Source: Mesostigma viride
Lineage: Eukaryota > Streptophyta > Mesostigmatophyceae > Mesostigmatales > Mesostigmataceae
DNA: 64,000 bases
Direction: 5' to 3'
Assembly: GCA_009746045.1 (NCBI GenBank)
Contig: RPFO01000188.1
Coordinates: 908,035-972,034 of the forward strand
The translations under genes were made by a program, and so were the position numbers. Shown piece after piece: positions 9,988-19,559 of the stretch (position 1 is the stretch's first letter; every line of letters starts with the position of its first letter). Under the pieces are notes generated by a model, which did no database searches, was not told the origin of the DNA, and saw only the letters and a list, made by a program, of their open reading frames with translations.

Positions 9988-11987
9988 CTGGGGGCCGGGG
10001 AGGGGGGGGCAGCACGGGACAGAGCGTGGGAACAAAGGCAAGCATGGGTGGGGGGCAAAGGGGAACAAGCGCTTGGCAGAGGGCATAGTGCTTGGCATAC
10101 ACAGCAATACTGTCAACACGATGTGGCAATATACATGTAAATAGACACAAGTAACGATTCAACCAACTATGAGTTCCAACCTCCGGAAACCTGGTGCCGC
10201 GGGGGCTTGGCGTACACAGCATTAGGATTCAATATAACCCCTAATCTAAAAAAGTATTACCATCCAAATATGTAATTAGCACCCACCTCCTGGTGCCACG
10301 ACTGCTTGGCGTACACAATACCATCCAAGAAAAACCAAGCAAGCTAACAGAAGCATAATCTAAACCTATTATTGCGACGCACCTCCTGGTGCCGTGAGTG
10401 CTTGGCGTACGAGGTCGTGCTCGTCGGCTGCGACTGCAGGTACAGCGCGTGGTCCAGGTCGCCAGGCGCCTGGTTGAGCGCCAGCGGGTTGAGGATGAGG
10501 CGGACCTTCTGGCCGTAGTGGACCAGATCGTCGGGATAGAAGGGCTCCAGCTTCGCCGTCTTGGGCGCCTTGTACCTGGGGAGAAGAAACAAGTGGAGGG
10601 GACGTTACAAGAAGTAAACAGGAGAGCAGTTTGTTCATGAGCATTATTAACAAGCAAAAACACGAGGGCGCTTTTTGGAGAGCTGCACCCAGCAATTTTG
10701 TACCCAGAGGGGGGGGGGGGCAGAGGGCAAAAGGGAAGTGTTATTGGACATTCAGGCATTTCTTATCGGGAGGGGAAGGAAAGAATTCAAGGCACTGGCA
10801 GGATGATTCGGCTTTTAAATTCCATTACAATAACATTTTGTGTTACGTTTACATTTCCTTACACCATGGGCGACACAGTGGGCACACATACAGTTTTGAA
10901 GCAACACTCCCCTCAACGCTGCAGAACAATAGGATATCAAGACCAGATCTAAGGCACGTCTAGCATTCAAAACAGCGTCTAGTACACCAAATAGCGCGCA
11001 CATGATTGATATCATACATCATAGTTACGGTATATAGTAAGGGGTATGCAGGAGGGGAGACATTTGACTGAGGGGCATTGATGCATGAAGGAATGGAAAA
11101 GGCTGGGCTGGTCGCAAAGAGGCACGAGTACAAGGAGGACATGTGAGGCAGGCGGCATGCATGTCGAGCTAAAGGAAAAGCAGTTGTGAAACATTTGCTA
11201 TCAGCATAACAGCTATCTTAGGTATTACGAAAGGAGATTATCTTCGATTTACAACCCAGCAGAGTGCTTGCATGCAACCAGCATAAGCTTGGTACCACTA
11301 GGAATTGTTTTGTGTGTTCAAACCCTCTGCCACAGACACTTGGATGTCAAGCGTGAACACTGTTCTGCGTGGCTTAAAACTTAAGCGGGCACGAGAAGTA
11401 ACAGGACGCCGTTGCATAGCCAGCAGTGCTTTATTCTGGCGACTTATGGATGCTAGGGAGTAGCTCGGCTATGCACGCTATCCGCAGGACAGTGGGAGGT
11501 AACTGAGATTGCGAGCACCCTCAAACGTATAGCCGTATGCCATGGACATTGTCTCTGCTCCACATAGCACAACACCCCGGCAAGCCTATGGGTCGAATAC
11601 GTACTTGGCAAGAATGAAAGTCGTACGGGCGACTGGTTCAATCTCCTTGGTGACCGTGGCAGCGCACGATAAGTGATGCGTTGCTCGCGGATCTTTGTCT
11701 CCCACATCTACAGCAAGCACGCCGCCAGTATGGAAGCTTTTTAATTGAACAACGGACCCAAAGTGGACGTATCCGTCAGCCACAGGGGTCGTGAGCTCTA
11801 CTGGTCGCTTGGCAATGGCCATTCTTTCCTGAAACTTATCAAGCTTGAGTTCACCCCGTTCCTTTCTTTGAATGTAGTCCTTGAGTGCCGCCTCCTCGTT
11901 TTCAAGGCCTTCGTTCCAGTTGCCAACCCTCGTAGTATTTCCATACTTAATTCCACCTTGAAGCTGTTGACGTGTATAATGCTGCAT
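9391..11987 (-). CDS. CFAP161: Cilia- and flagella-associated protein 161, three exons
   Basis: Exons 11605-11987, 10383-10575 and 9391-9987 join in phase to a 390-residue protein. CFAP161 is a microtubule inner protein of ciliary doublets. The diagnostic N-terminus is present: RVGNWNEG, a helix EAALKDYIQRKERGEL, then VADGYVHFGSVVQL. Later come VHYGQKVRL in exon 2 and the block around NWWSF in exon 3, matching the family's conserved NHW region. Vertebrate orthologues are about 300 residues. The extra C-terminal 80 or so residues hold EF-hand-like segments (DFDGSGQLKVSDF and FDTDESKCLGLGDV). Start chosen at the ATG at 11987, 22 codons before GNWNEG. Introns are 1029 and 395 nt with GT-AG ends. 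Confidence 0.88.
10184..10382 (-). repeat. Tandem copies of CFAP161 exon 2 end and donor inside intron 2
   Basis: The exon 2 end (minus strand TACGCCAAGCACTCACGGCA, then CCAGGAG and donor GTGCGT) is repeated about 100 nt downstream as TACGCCAAGCAGTCGTGGCA, CCAGGAG, GTGGGT (about 10330-10282). A weaker copy lies about another 100 nt on (about 10222-10186; TACGCCAAGCCCCCGCGGCA, CCAG, GTTTCC). The intronic bases between copies are also similar, so this is a tandem duplication of roughly 100 nt spanning the splice junction. The first copy keeps a consensus donor. Confidence 0.8.
10383..10575 (-). CDS. CFAP161: CFAP161 exon 2
   Basis: Acceptor CCCCAG ends at 10576; donor GTGCGT begins at 10382. 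193 nt; the first base completes a Lys codon from exon 1. It encodes YKAPKTAKLEPFYPDDLVHYG and ends KHSRHQE. The donor and the last roughly 35 exon bases recur twice in the following intron. Confidence 0.88.
11605..11987 (-). CDS. CFAP161: CFAP161 exon 1
   Basis: Begins at ATG 11987-11985 and ends at 11605 before donor GTACGT. 383 nt in phase with exon 2. It carries the family hallmark RVGNWNEG at residues 20-27 and the VADGYVHFGSVVQLKSF strand region. An upstream noncoding exon cannot be excluded. Confidence 0.85.
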
Positions 11988-12400
11988 TCTCTACGGCGTA
12001 AATAGATCAAAAGGTAGCTAATGACCACCTAGGAGTGTCGGCATATCTCGTGCACACAGAAGGAAACAGACCAGAGCAGAGCAGAGTTGTCTTTATGGAA
12101 AAGATATAGCGTCAAATATTAAATGTCCAGATTTAACGAGAGTCAATCTCCTCCGTATCCACAATATATGGATGCAACGCCCCTGCTTCACGCAGCAATG
12201 GACTTCGGCCTCGAATAATTTGTTGTCAACGTCGAGCCACCGAAATTGGATAGATACATAGGAGAAATGCTAAAAATACAAATTCTAGATTCGTTTCTAT
12301 CCGCCGTAGCCCGTAATATCTGTTCTAGAAACAGCCTTTAATCTAGCACTCCGTCCGATAACGTTCTAAGTCAGAATCTTGCTACAGTTGTTGCTCCGAG
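11988..12400. other. CFAP161 5' flank
   Basis: AT-rich, presumably containing the promoter of the minus-strand CFAP161 gene. No motif I can name. Confidence 0.35.
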
Positions 12401-12403
12401 CAG

Positions 12404-12545
12404 GCTCCGAGTTTTTCTTTTTGCTACGGGAACCTGGTACAGTATGCACAGGCTTCCGACCAGTTTTTTTTTTTGTTTGCTTGTGTCTTGTTGTTGAGGC
12501 CCACGCGGCACATGGGCAGGAGATATGACATGACAGTGATGACAC
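12404..12545 (-). mobile_element. Possible short retroposon with CAA/A-rich tail, copy 1
   Basis: The minus strand reads CTCCTGCCCATGTGCCGCGT, GGGC, then CAACAACAAG and an A-rich run. The same core followed by a long CAA tail occurs at 12903-13030. A shared core with variable CAA/A tails suggests a SINE-like retroposon family. The 5' limit is unknown. Confidence 0.4.
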
Positions 12546-12559
12546 CATACATGAACAAC

Positions 12560-12581
12560 TGAACTGAACTGAACTGAACAG
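12560..12581. repeat. (GAACT)n microsatellite
   Basis: Four to five pentanucleotide units CTGAA/GAACT in a row. Confidence 0.8.
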
Positions 12582-12902
12582 GATTATGATGTATAAATAT
12601 GACAGGTTCAGTGAAACCCTGAATTCCTTCCGGCCAGCCACTTGGACTTCTTCCTTTCCCACTGGACGACGAAACCCCATTCTTTTTGGGCGAGCCAACA
12701 TGCTCCGTCCAAAATCGGACGACGGGGACGGCACCGGAACGAGCAAAATGGCTGATTGGGGAATCCCGATGGGGCACCCCTCCTATGACAACACAACAGG
12801 CTGTTCACACACAGACCGAGACTTTTAGCCGGATTTCAGATACTCTGTCCCATTTCTACCCAGAAAAAAACTACCGGAAACTCCTAACAAACATTTGTCT
12901 AC

Positions 12903-12986
<84 letters not shown>
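12903..12986. repeat. (TTG)28 microsatellite
   Basis: 84 bases of uninterrupted TTG. Read on the minus strand it is a (CAA)n tail directly after the core at 12987-13030, matching copy 1 at 12404-12545. Confidence 0.95.
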
Positions 12987-12987
<1 letters not shown>

Positions 12988-13030
12988 GTCCCACGCCGCA
13001 CATGGGCAGCAGAGAATCTATAGTGGCCGA
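12987..13030 (-). mobile_element. Possible short retroposon core, copy 2
   Basis: The minus strand CTGCTGCCCATGTGCGGCGT, GGGAC precedes the (CAA)n tail. It matches copy 1 at 12404-12545 with few differences. Only the 3' part can be delimited. Confidence 0.4.
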
Positions 13031-13478
13031 GGGCCGGATATATTTAGTATCGGTGGTACTATCTATTTGTCTACTTACATTGGTTAATAAAAAAAGGATT
13101 TGTACTAACAATCTAGCTTGAATGCTGTAGCAGATCCAGCGACCACGTAGGTTAGTTGCCGTATCTGGGCATGGCAGGAATTATGACGGTGTGACTTGGC
13201 TGGACTGACCGCGATCGACTGGCAGATCTATGTACAAGTATTGAGCTGGCCTTATTGCATGATAGCCTGCGATTGGGAGACGATGATGCCACGCTTTAGT
13301 GGCATGGCCACCTGCACAACGCTTCGCCGGGCACACACTGTAGAAACGAGGTTGTGGGAAAGGTTTTACGCGATGTTTGCTTAACGGCTGGAGGTCGACG
13401 ACGTTGCAGCTTTTTTGTTTTCTCCTCGGCCAGCATTGGCACAGCCGGTTTTCCTGGGAGCCTTGTGTTGTAGTCAAC
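13031..13478. other. 5' flank of the exopolyphosphatase gene
   Basis: No other gene is recognised. The open frame continues upstream of 13479, but the sequence there lacks the codon pattern seen downstream and is probably 5' UTR and promoter. Confidence 0.4.
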
Positions 13479-14978
13479 ATGTCGTTCTGGGGTATATTCG
13501 GAGGGAAGGCGGAAGAGAAGGACTCGGAGGACGAGAGCCAAGAGGAGGAAGAAGAGGAGGACGGAGAAGAGGAGAGCGGCAGTGAAGAGGAGTCGCCTAC
13601 AAAGAAGCCCGACCAGAAAAAAGGGGACAAAATGCCGGGGGAAATTAAGCGCGGCACGCGACCACAGAAGCCCGCGAGTACAGGAGTCGGTTACTCCGCC
13701 TACGACGAACAGCCAGATGAAGAGGTGCACGATGCGGGTGCCAGCTTTTTGAAGAAAGACAAAAAGCTGCAGCCTTCCATAGACGAGCTGAATTCGTTCC
13801 TGTTCGAGGCTCAGGCACTCCTGTGCACACTTCACCGGCAGCAGCCAGGACAGAAATGCACCATCGTCATCGGCAATGAATCTGCCGACCTGGACTCGAT
13901 CGTCTCCGCCCTCAGCTACGCGCTGCTGCTGCATATCGAGACGCTGGGCAAGACGGACGCCAGCTCCATCGCTCCGCGCGCGATCTTCGTGCCCGTGATC
14001 AACATCCCGCGCGCCGACTTCCGGATGCGCTTCGAGACCGTCCAGCTGTTCAAGGAGCTGGGCGTCGACGTCCCGGCGCTTCTCTTCATCGACGAGGTCG
14101 ACCTCCACAAGCTGCACAAGGCCAACCGGCTGCAGCTCATCCTGGTCGACCACAACACCCTGGCGGCCTCCCAGTCCACCCTGGCAGATGCGGTGGTCGA
14201 GATCATCGACCACCACAAGAAGGACGTGCTCCCGTACCCGAGCCTCAAGTCCTCCAACATCCAGGAGGTCGGCTCGTGCGCCACGCTGGTTGCGGACGAG
14301 ATCTCGCGGCGGTCCAGCCACCTGCTGGGTGACCGGGGCATCTCCAAGCTCCTCCTGTCCGCGATACTATTGGACACGGTCGACTTGGACAAGTCCACCA
14401 ACCGCTGCACGGACCTGGACGAGATGATGGCCGCGCTGTGCATCAACGGGGCGGGCCGCCACGGCCACAAGCACCTCTACATCCACCTCCAGGAGGCCCG
14501 CTTCAGCGACAACGACCTCTCCGCGCGGGAGGTCCTTCTCCTTGACTATAAGCAGTGGGTGCTCTCGCGTTTCATCGTCGGATGCAGCTCGGTCCGCGTC
14601 AGCCTGGCCGAGCTCGTCAAGCGTAACTCTGGCGGCCGTGACGCCATGGTCACGTTCCGCAACGAGATGACCCTCGACGTCCTTGTCGTACTCTCGGCAT
14701 ACTACACGGAGCGCAAGGAGTTCAAGCGGGAGATGGCCATCTGCGGGAACAACGAGGACTTGGTGCATTCGATATCCGAGAGCCTGGCGGGGGACGCTGC
14801 TCTCCAGCTCAAAAAGGCCATCGTGCCAGGCCTCTCGCCGAGCGTGCGTGTGTTCGCGCAGGGCAACACCCAGTTCTCGCGCAAGCAGCTGCAGCCGCTG
14901 CTGGACGGGTTGTTCAAGGAGCAGGCGCGCAGGCAGGGCGTCGTGGGCGCCGAGCGCGTGAGCGTGGCCACCACCTAA
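13479..14978 (+). CDS. Exopolyphosphatase, PPX1/prune type (DHH-DHHA2)
   Basis: An intronless gene of 499 codons. Such enzymes hydrolyse inorganic polyphosphate from its ends, usually in the cytosol, using metal ions held by Asp/His residues. The motifs are in order: GNESADLDS at residues 132-140, VINIPR at about 175, LVDHN with D224-H225-N226, IIDHHKKD with D244-H245-H246, GSCATLVADE at about 268 and LLDTVDLD around D299. The DHHA2 region follows from about 355 (LLDYKQWVL, then VRVSLAELVKR and YYTERKEF). Vertebrate PRUNE1 has DHR in place of the second DHH, so this protein is closer to yeast PPX1 there. The first 60 residues are an acidic and lysine-rich tail absent from most homologues. Start: first ATG of the motif MSFWGIFGGK, with a CAAC context. 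Confidence 0.92.
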   Translation: MSFWGIFGGKAEEKDSEDESQEEEEEEDGEEESGSEEESPTKKPDQKKGDKMPGEIKRGTRPQKPASTGVGYSAYDEQPDEEVHDAGASFLKKDKKLQPSIDELNSFLFEAQALLCTLHRQQPGQKCTIVIGNESADLDSIVSALSYALLLHIETLGKTDASSIAPRAIFVPVINIPRADFRMRFETVQLFKELGVDVPALLFIDEVDLHKLHKANRLQLILVDHNTLAASQSTLADAVVEIIDHHKKDVLPYPSLKSSNIQEVGSCATLVADEISRRSSHLLGDRGISKLLLSAILLDTVDLDKSTNRCTDLDEMMAALCINGAGRHGHKHLYIHLQEARFSDNDLSAREVLLLDYKQWVLSRFIVGCSSVRVSLAELVKRNSGGRDAMVTFRNEMTLDVLVVLSAYYTERKEFKREMAICGNNEDLVHSISESLAGDAALQLKKAIVPGLSPSVRVFAQGNTQFSRKQLQPLLDGLFKEQARRQGVVGAERVSVATT

Positions 14979-15185
14979 GGGACCTAAAGTAAATGCATGT
15001 AGGCTCGAGCTTCCATGTTCCGGATCTTCCAGATTTCAGGCCTGGGCTGGTCCTCTCATTGATACAATTGTCAATATACTATAGTATTCTGGCCTGCGCA
15101 GGTCCTCTCAATAATAGAGTGAGCTTGTATCGCAAAAGCATATGTTGGATGCCTGTAGTGAATGCATACAGTGAACGCATACAGC
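14979..15185. other. 3' flank of the exopolyphosphatase gene
   Basis: Noncoding. Nothing recognised other than short direct repeats (CCTGCGCAGGTCCTCTC-like) around 15040-15115. Confidence 0.4.
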
Positions 15186-15189
15186 AAAG

Positions 15190-15425
15190 GCATACGCGTA
15201 ACATCAAGGAGACAACCAGCACAGGCCAGAAATCTGGAGAATCCATGATAGCTCGAGCCTGCCGTTATCTTTTCTGCATTTTCGAGTCGTTCAGGATGAT
15301 GAATATGAATGGAGATGGAAATGTGTAGCCGTGTTCATATTGAAATTGTGACTGGCTTACGTGAAGAGCGACTAGATGACCTAGACGGTGTGGCCGGAAA
15401 CAGCTTGCTTGATCAGTGTAACATG
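15190..15425 (+). repeat. Dispersed repeat family R1, copy 1
   Basis: About 230 bases that recur at 35284-35390 (+), 36120-36352 (-) and 49695-49920 (+). Shared landmarks are GAGACAACCAGC, CAGGCCAGAAATC, TAGCTCGAGCCTGCC, TCGTTCAGGATGATGAATAT, GAGCGACTAGATGACCTAGA and CAGCTTGCTTGATCAG. No coding capacity; likely a MITE or SINE. Confidence 0.8.
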
Positions 15426-15799
15426 AACGATTTGTACCGAGCGCTCATAGCGAACGAATGTAACGAGCGCATAGTGCGAATTGAAGGGACACACAGTGGG
15501 TGACCTTGTAAGGAGTGAAACCACCAGCCGTTGTGGTCCCAAGCATGGCATGCCCGATTCCTTGCATGGCATATGCACACTGGACGTGTGGTCGACGTTC
15601 TGCTGATAGCAGACTAAACAGCCCGCCGCGTGTATGGAATAATTAACTTTAGGCTCTTTGCAAAGCGAGTAGCCCCCCGCGTGCCATATAAACAGGTAGG
15701 AATCTTTTGTATTTGTAATAGAAGGGGTAGCAAACGCAGTTTTGTGGCAGTCATCCCTATTCCGGCTCTACACACTTCATTTGTTTTGCGGGCGATGTA

Positions 15800-15965
15800 G
15801 ATACCAACAAGCTATTGGCATCCCTATGGGCACTAACGGACGAGATTAGGCTGCGTAGGATAGCATTTGTAGGACATCTTGCTCGCACCAGCCAGGTCGA
15901 CACTGCACTTGGTCTGGCCACGAGCCTTGGTCTAGCCACGAGCCACGAGGTAGCCATGGCTGACG
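15800..15965 (+). pseudogene. LINE ORF2 C-terminal fragment
   Basis: The plus strand reads IRLRRIAFVGHLARTSQVDTA, matching the post-RT motif GHLARTxQVDTS of the other LINE copies. A short duplication follows (LGLATSLGLATS). Truncated at both ends. Confidence 0.75.
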
Positions 15966-16084
15966 GCAGAGCTCATAACTTCTCTTTCACGTTTGAGCCC
16001 CGAATTCAGCTGTGAATATCACTATCGCTTCGTCTTTCTAAGACGCACACGCTGATATAATTTTCCGAAGCTATTACGCAATAT

Positions 16085-17470
16085 ATGACGAGCAAACGCT
16101 CCTCGACGCAACGCAGTTTGGCGGATGCGCTCGGCCGTGAAAATACGTCTGCAGCTCAGGCTGCAGCTTCGCCCTCAGGTCCGGCAGGCAGCGGTGACAC
16201 TAGTCACGCACTGGTGGTCGCCCCGCACCCTCCCGGGCTCAATGCCTCGCCATCGGCATCGCCTGACCCTAAACGCACCCGCTCAGCCGACAAAACAGGA
16301 GGGTCTTCACGCCCCTCAGAACCGCGCTTTCGGCCCCAGCCTTTCAAGGTCGATGATCACGACTGGACCAACATGTCTCCGAGCGATGCTAGCTCTGCAT
16401 TGCATCTTCTTCGGGGACTACGCCTCGCTTTACGACCTGTGCCTCCATCTCCACGACATCAATCGCCTCCTCTGCTGGGACGGCGGCCGCTGGCACAACA
16501 TCAGCCAGATGTGCGGGTGCCCCCGCCCCCAACTCCAGCATGCCATCCTCAACTCCCTTCTCATGCGCTCTGACGGCGAGATCTGGGCTCCATCCATCTC
16601 CGCCCCCACACTTCGTTCCATCCTTACGGAAGCCTTTCAGCAGCACGTGACCCCCCTTGCCGCCGATGTGGCAGCAATGGGCGGCACGCTGGCTACTGAA
16701 CTTCCTCACCTTTCCACCACCGCCGCCTCCACCTCCACTGCCATTTCCGCCTCCACTGCCGACATCAAAGCCCAGCTCCTCGACCTCGACCAGCGCCTTC
16801 AAGCAACCGCCACCGCCCTTGAGTGCTTGCATGACACCGCCGGCCTCACCGCCCAGGCGGTGAAGGACATCGCTGCCCAGCCGGAACCTGCTGGCCTGGC
16901 TGGTGATGCTCCCTCCACCTGGGCGGACTTACTTAAGCATCACACCACCTCCACCACCTCCACCATCGCGGCACAACTCAAGCAACAAGCCCTCGACCTT
17001 CGCGAGGAGGCCGACATCAACCAGCGCAGCCACAATGTCATCGTCAAGCACTTCGACCAGCCGGCAGGTGAGACCTCCATGGGCGTTCTCGCGGCATTTA
17101 AGCGCGACATTCTTGCCCCCATCAGTGCAACTCACTGGTGAGCTGCGGATGTCGGCTGTCCGCCTCCCCCGCGCGCGGGGTAAGGCTGGCCCGGCACCCG
17201 TGCTCCTCACCTTTAAGTACATGGCGGACAAGCTGGCGTTCCTTAAATGCCGCAAGCAGCTCTCAAGGACTCGCTTCACGCTGGACCACGACTTGACCTT
17301 GGCCCAGCAACAGCGGCGACGCGAGCTATGGCCGACCTACCTTCAGCTCCGGCAGCTAGAGCGCAGGGGGGAAGCCGGTATACTGGAGGGGGGCGGTCAT
17401 CCACGTTGACCACAAGCCCTGGCAGGCACCTCCTGCCACCTCAGACTAGGGAATATATGCCAGTACTGTA
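16085..17470 (+). pseudogene. LINE ORF1-like protein in half-LINE copy B
   Basis: Starts at an ATG at 16085 and runs through several frames: 16085-16573, 16125-17141, then about 17140-17409. It has a Ser/Pro-rich N-terminus, a helical DLDQRLQATATALE, then AVKDIAAQPEPAGLAGDAP, HNVIVKHFDQPAGE and LPRARGKAGPAPVLLTFK, and it ends with RRRELWPTYLQLRQL. This is the L1-type coiled-coil, RRM and C-terminal layout of about 440 residues. At least two frameshifts separate the parts. No reverse transcriptase follows; a noncoding tail runs on toward 17650. It is the longer of two ORF1-only copies. Confidence 0.7.
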
Positions 17471-17639
17471 GATAAGTCAGGCTTAGCCTAGCATGTGGCC
17501 CACGCGCATGTGCGCCCATAATGGCCCCCATGGATGATGCCTGAAAAATTTACCCAAGCAATGCCTATAATGGGACTTCCCATGGATGTTGCATTAAGAA
17601 TTTAGCCATGCTATGCCTACGCAGAGAGACGCTCTCTGT

Positions 17640-18200
17640 TGAGAAGCCTTTAATTAATTAACTAGACTCGTGATCCCGTTGGGGAATCACGAAGCATTAA
17701 CCCCACTAGGGATGGATGGATGGGTGCAAACAGTCCTAACGGCCTAATCTATCTACAACAGCTACCTCATGCAACATCTATCTAAAGCTATCAACATCTA
17801 CTCTACCCTACTCTACCCTAGCTGCCTGGCGTGCCTCCCGCAGGTTTGCACACGCGGGCGCTTCCCCACGGGGGGGGGCTCGTTGTCCTCTATGACCTGG
17901 GCCCACTTGGCCTTGTCCATCATCTTGTTCCAAATCACGGAGAGGCCTAGGCCCCCCATGTCCTCTACTAGCTGTTCTTTGAAGGTGCGGGCCTTGCGGC
18001 GTCTAACATCACGGGGATTCTCCAATTCCATAGCATTAATTTCTGGCACTTCTATTTGAATATCAAATCTATCAAAAAGTGGTCCCACGTCAGGAGGTGG
18101 CGGCCAGGCTGGGCTGGTCGCAGTCCCGCGGGGGGGCCACGTGAGGTGTCTACCTGGTTGGTGCGAGCTAGGTGCCCTACGAGCTGCAGGCGCGCCGCTG
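17640..18200 (-). pseudogene. LINE copy C: 3' end only
   Basis: Minus-strand 3' end of the D/E LINE family. It reads LQLVGHLARTNQVDTSRG, a short divergent stretch, then GLGLSVIWNKMMDKAKWAQV and PPPVGKRPR, and closes with a TTAATTAATTAA tail near 17650. Just inside the tail is a hairpin with arms CGTGATCCC and GGGAATCACG. The same tail and hairpin lie at 21127-21200. Confidence 0.8.
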
Positions 18201-19550
18201 CTTATGGTCCGCTAGGCCTTTTTTGGCACTTTTTGACCCCTGAACATGAAAAAAATCATAACTCATAGACTACTCCAAATACCCTCAACCCAGGTGCCAG
18301 GAATATCTACACTTCAAGGGCTTTCAGAATATGCAATAACATCTTGAGTCCAGCAAGTGGTTTGGAAGATGTTAGCTGTCAAAGCTGTCTAAAAGACGAT
18401 CTTTTTCAGGCAAGAAAAAGTGAACCTACCCCTATAATCCAGGGCAGGGTTTCAAAAATCATTTTAATGATCGGATAATTTCAATTGATAGTCCAGGGGT
18501 CCCCAACCAAGGGGGGTGCACTCAGAAATGCATTCTGACCATGGCACCACGCTCATCATATGACACATGGGTATGCGTCAATACGCGCTTGTAAACAGGT
18601 CTTTATGGCATGCAACACAAATATGCAATATAACAAGCAACAAAAGACAGCCAAAAGTGCTGGAATACAAACACATTGCCTACCTGCACTAACGGAATGA
18701 TATAATCCAAAGACATGCCACAAACTGGGCACTTTCATGGCTAATACCACCCTCTACAGAAGGTATGGAAGCTTGCTGAACGGTGCACTAATAAACTCGT
18801 GAAGTGTAATGGATGGAAGACGTATTCCGCTGCAAACAACACGCAAAAACGTGGCCGTACCTGGCTCGATCACGACCTTTCCGGATTCTGCTGGCCGGGA
18901 CCCTCATATCTCACACATACTAATGCTATACAGGCATAGATAGGCCGCCATATCCGCATCATGCATGCATCTGCCATGATTACCAGGTTGATGCTCCGTG
19001 CATAGATGGCCTATAAACGCATCCGCAGCCCCAGGAATTAAATGGTGCAGCGGATGTCCCGTAATAAACAGGATGCTCGGGCTTGCGCACACTGCCCGGC
19101 CATAAGGAGAAAATCGAAAGGCGATACGCTATGGCCCATCTGGCACTGACGACCAAGAAGGCAGTATTTTCCCACCTGTATTTTCCCAATCCTGAAATTC
19201 TGGCCATGCCTGACTAACGAAAATCACGCATCACCATTCTGAGCAACATTCTGAACCGTTTCTAGCCGCGAGACGCAAAATTTCCTTGCTAACGGCACGT
19301 TGGCAGCCATATCTCGTTACGCGCGCGCGCGAGTGAAAATTTCCCGCCAAAGTCACGTGATAATTTCCTTTCCTGGGCTATATTTTACAGGCTATGGCGA
19401 ATTACGCCCCCAACCCTAAACTTTTTCTGAATGCTCACGAGTTCATGGACACGTTGGACCACTTGCTGCCGTCACATCTGGCGCGGCGCTCCCGGAAATT
19501 CGCGAAATGTGACGGGTACCAAAACTGGGTGCTGTACATAGCACCCAGTT
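18200..19550. other. Unassigned stretch
   Basis: AT-rich DNA of about 1.3 kb between LINE copies. Apart from a (GC)n run near 19321, I see no gene, RNA or repeat that I can support. Confidence 0.4.
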
Positions 19551-19559
19551 TACGGACTA

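Noticed and set aside
17800..17825. Telomere-like CTACCCTA repeats
   Set aside because: Only two to three imperfect units (CTACCCTACTCTACCCTAG); not an interstitial telomere.
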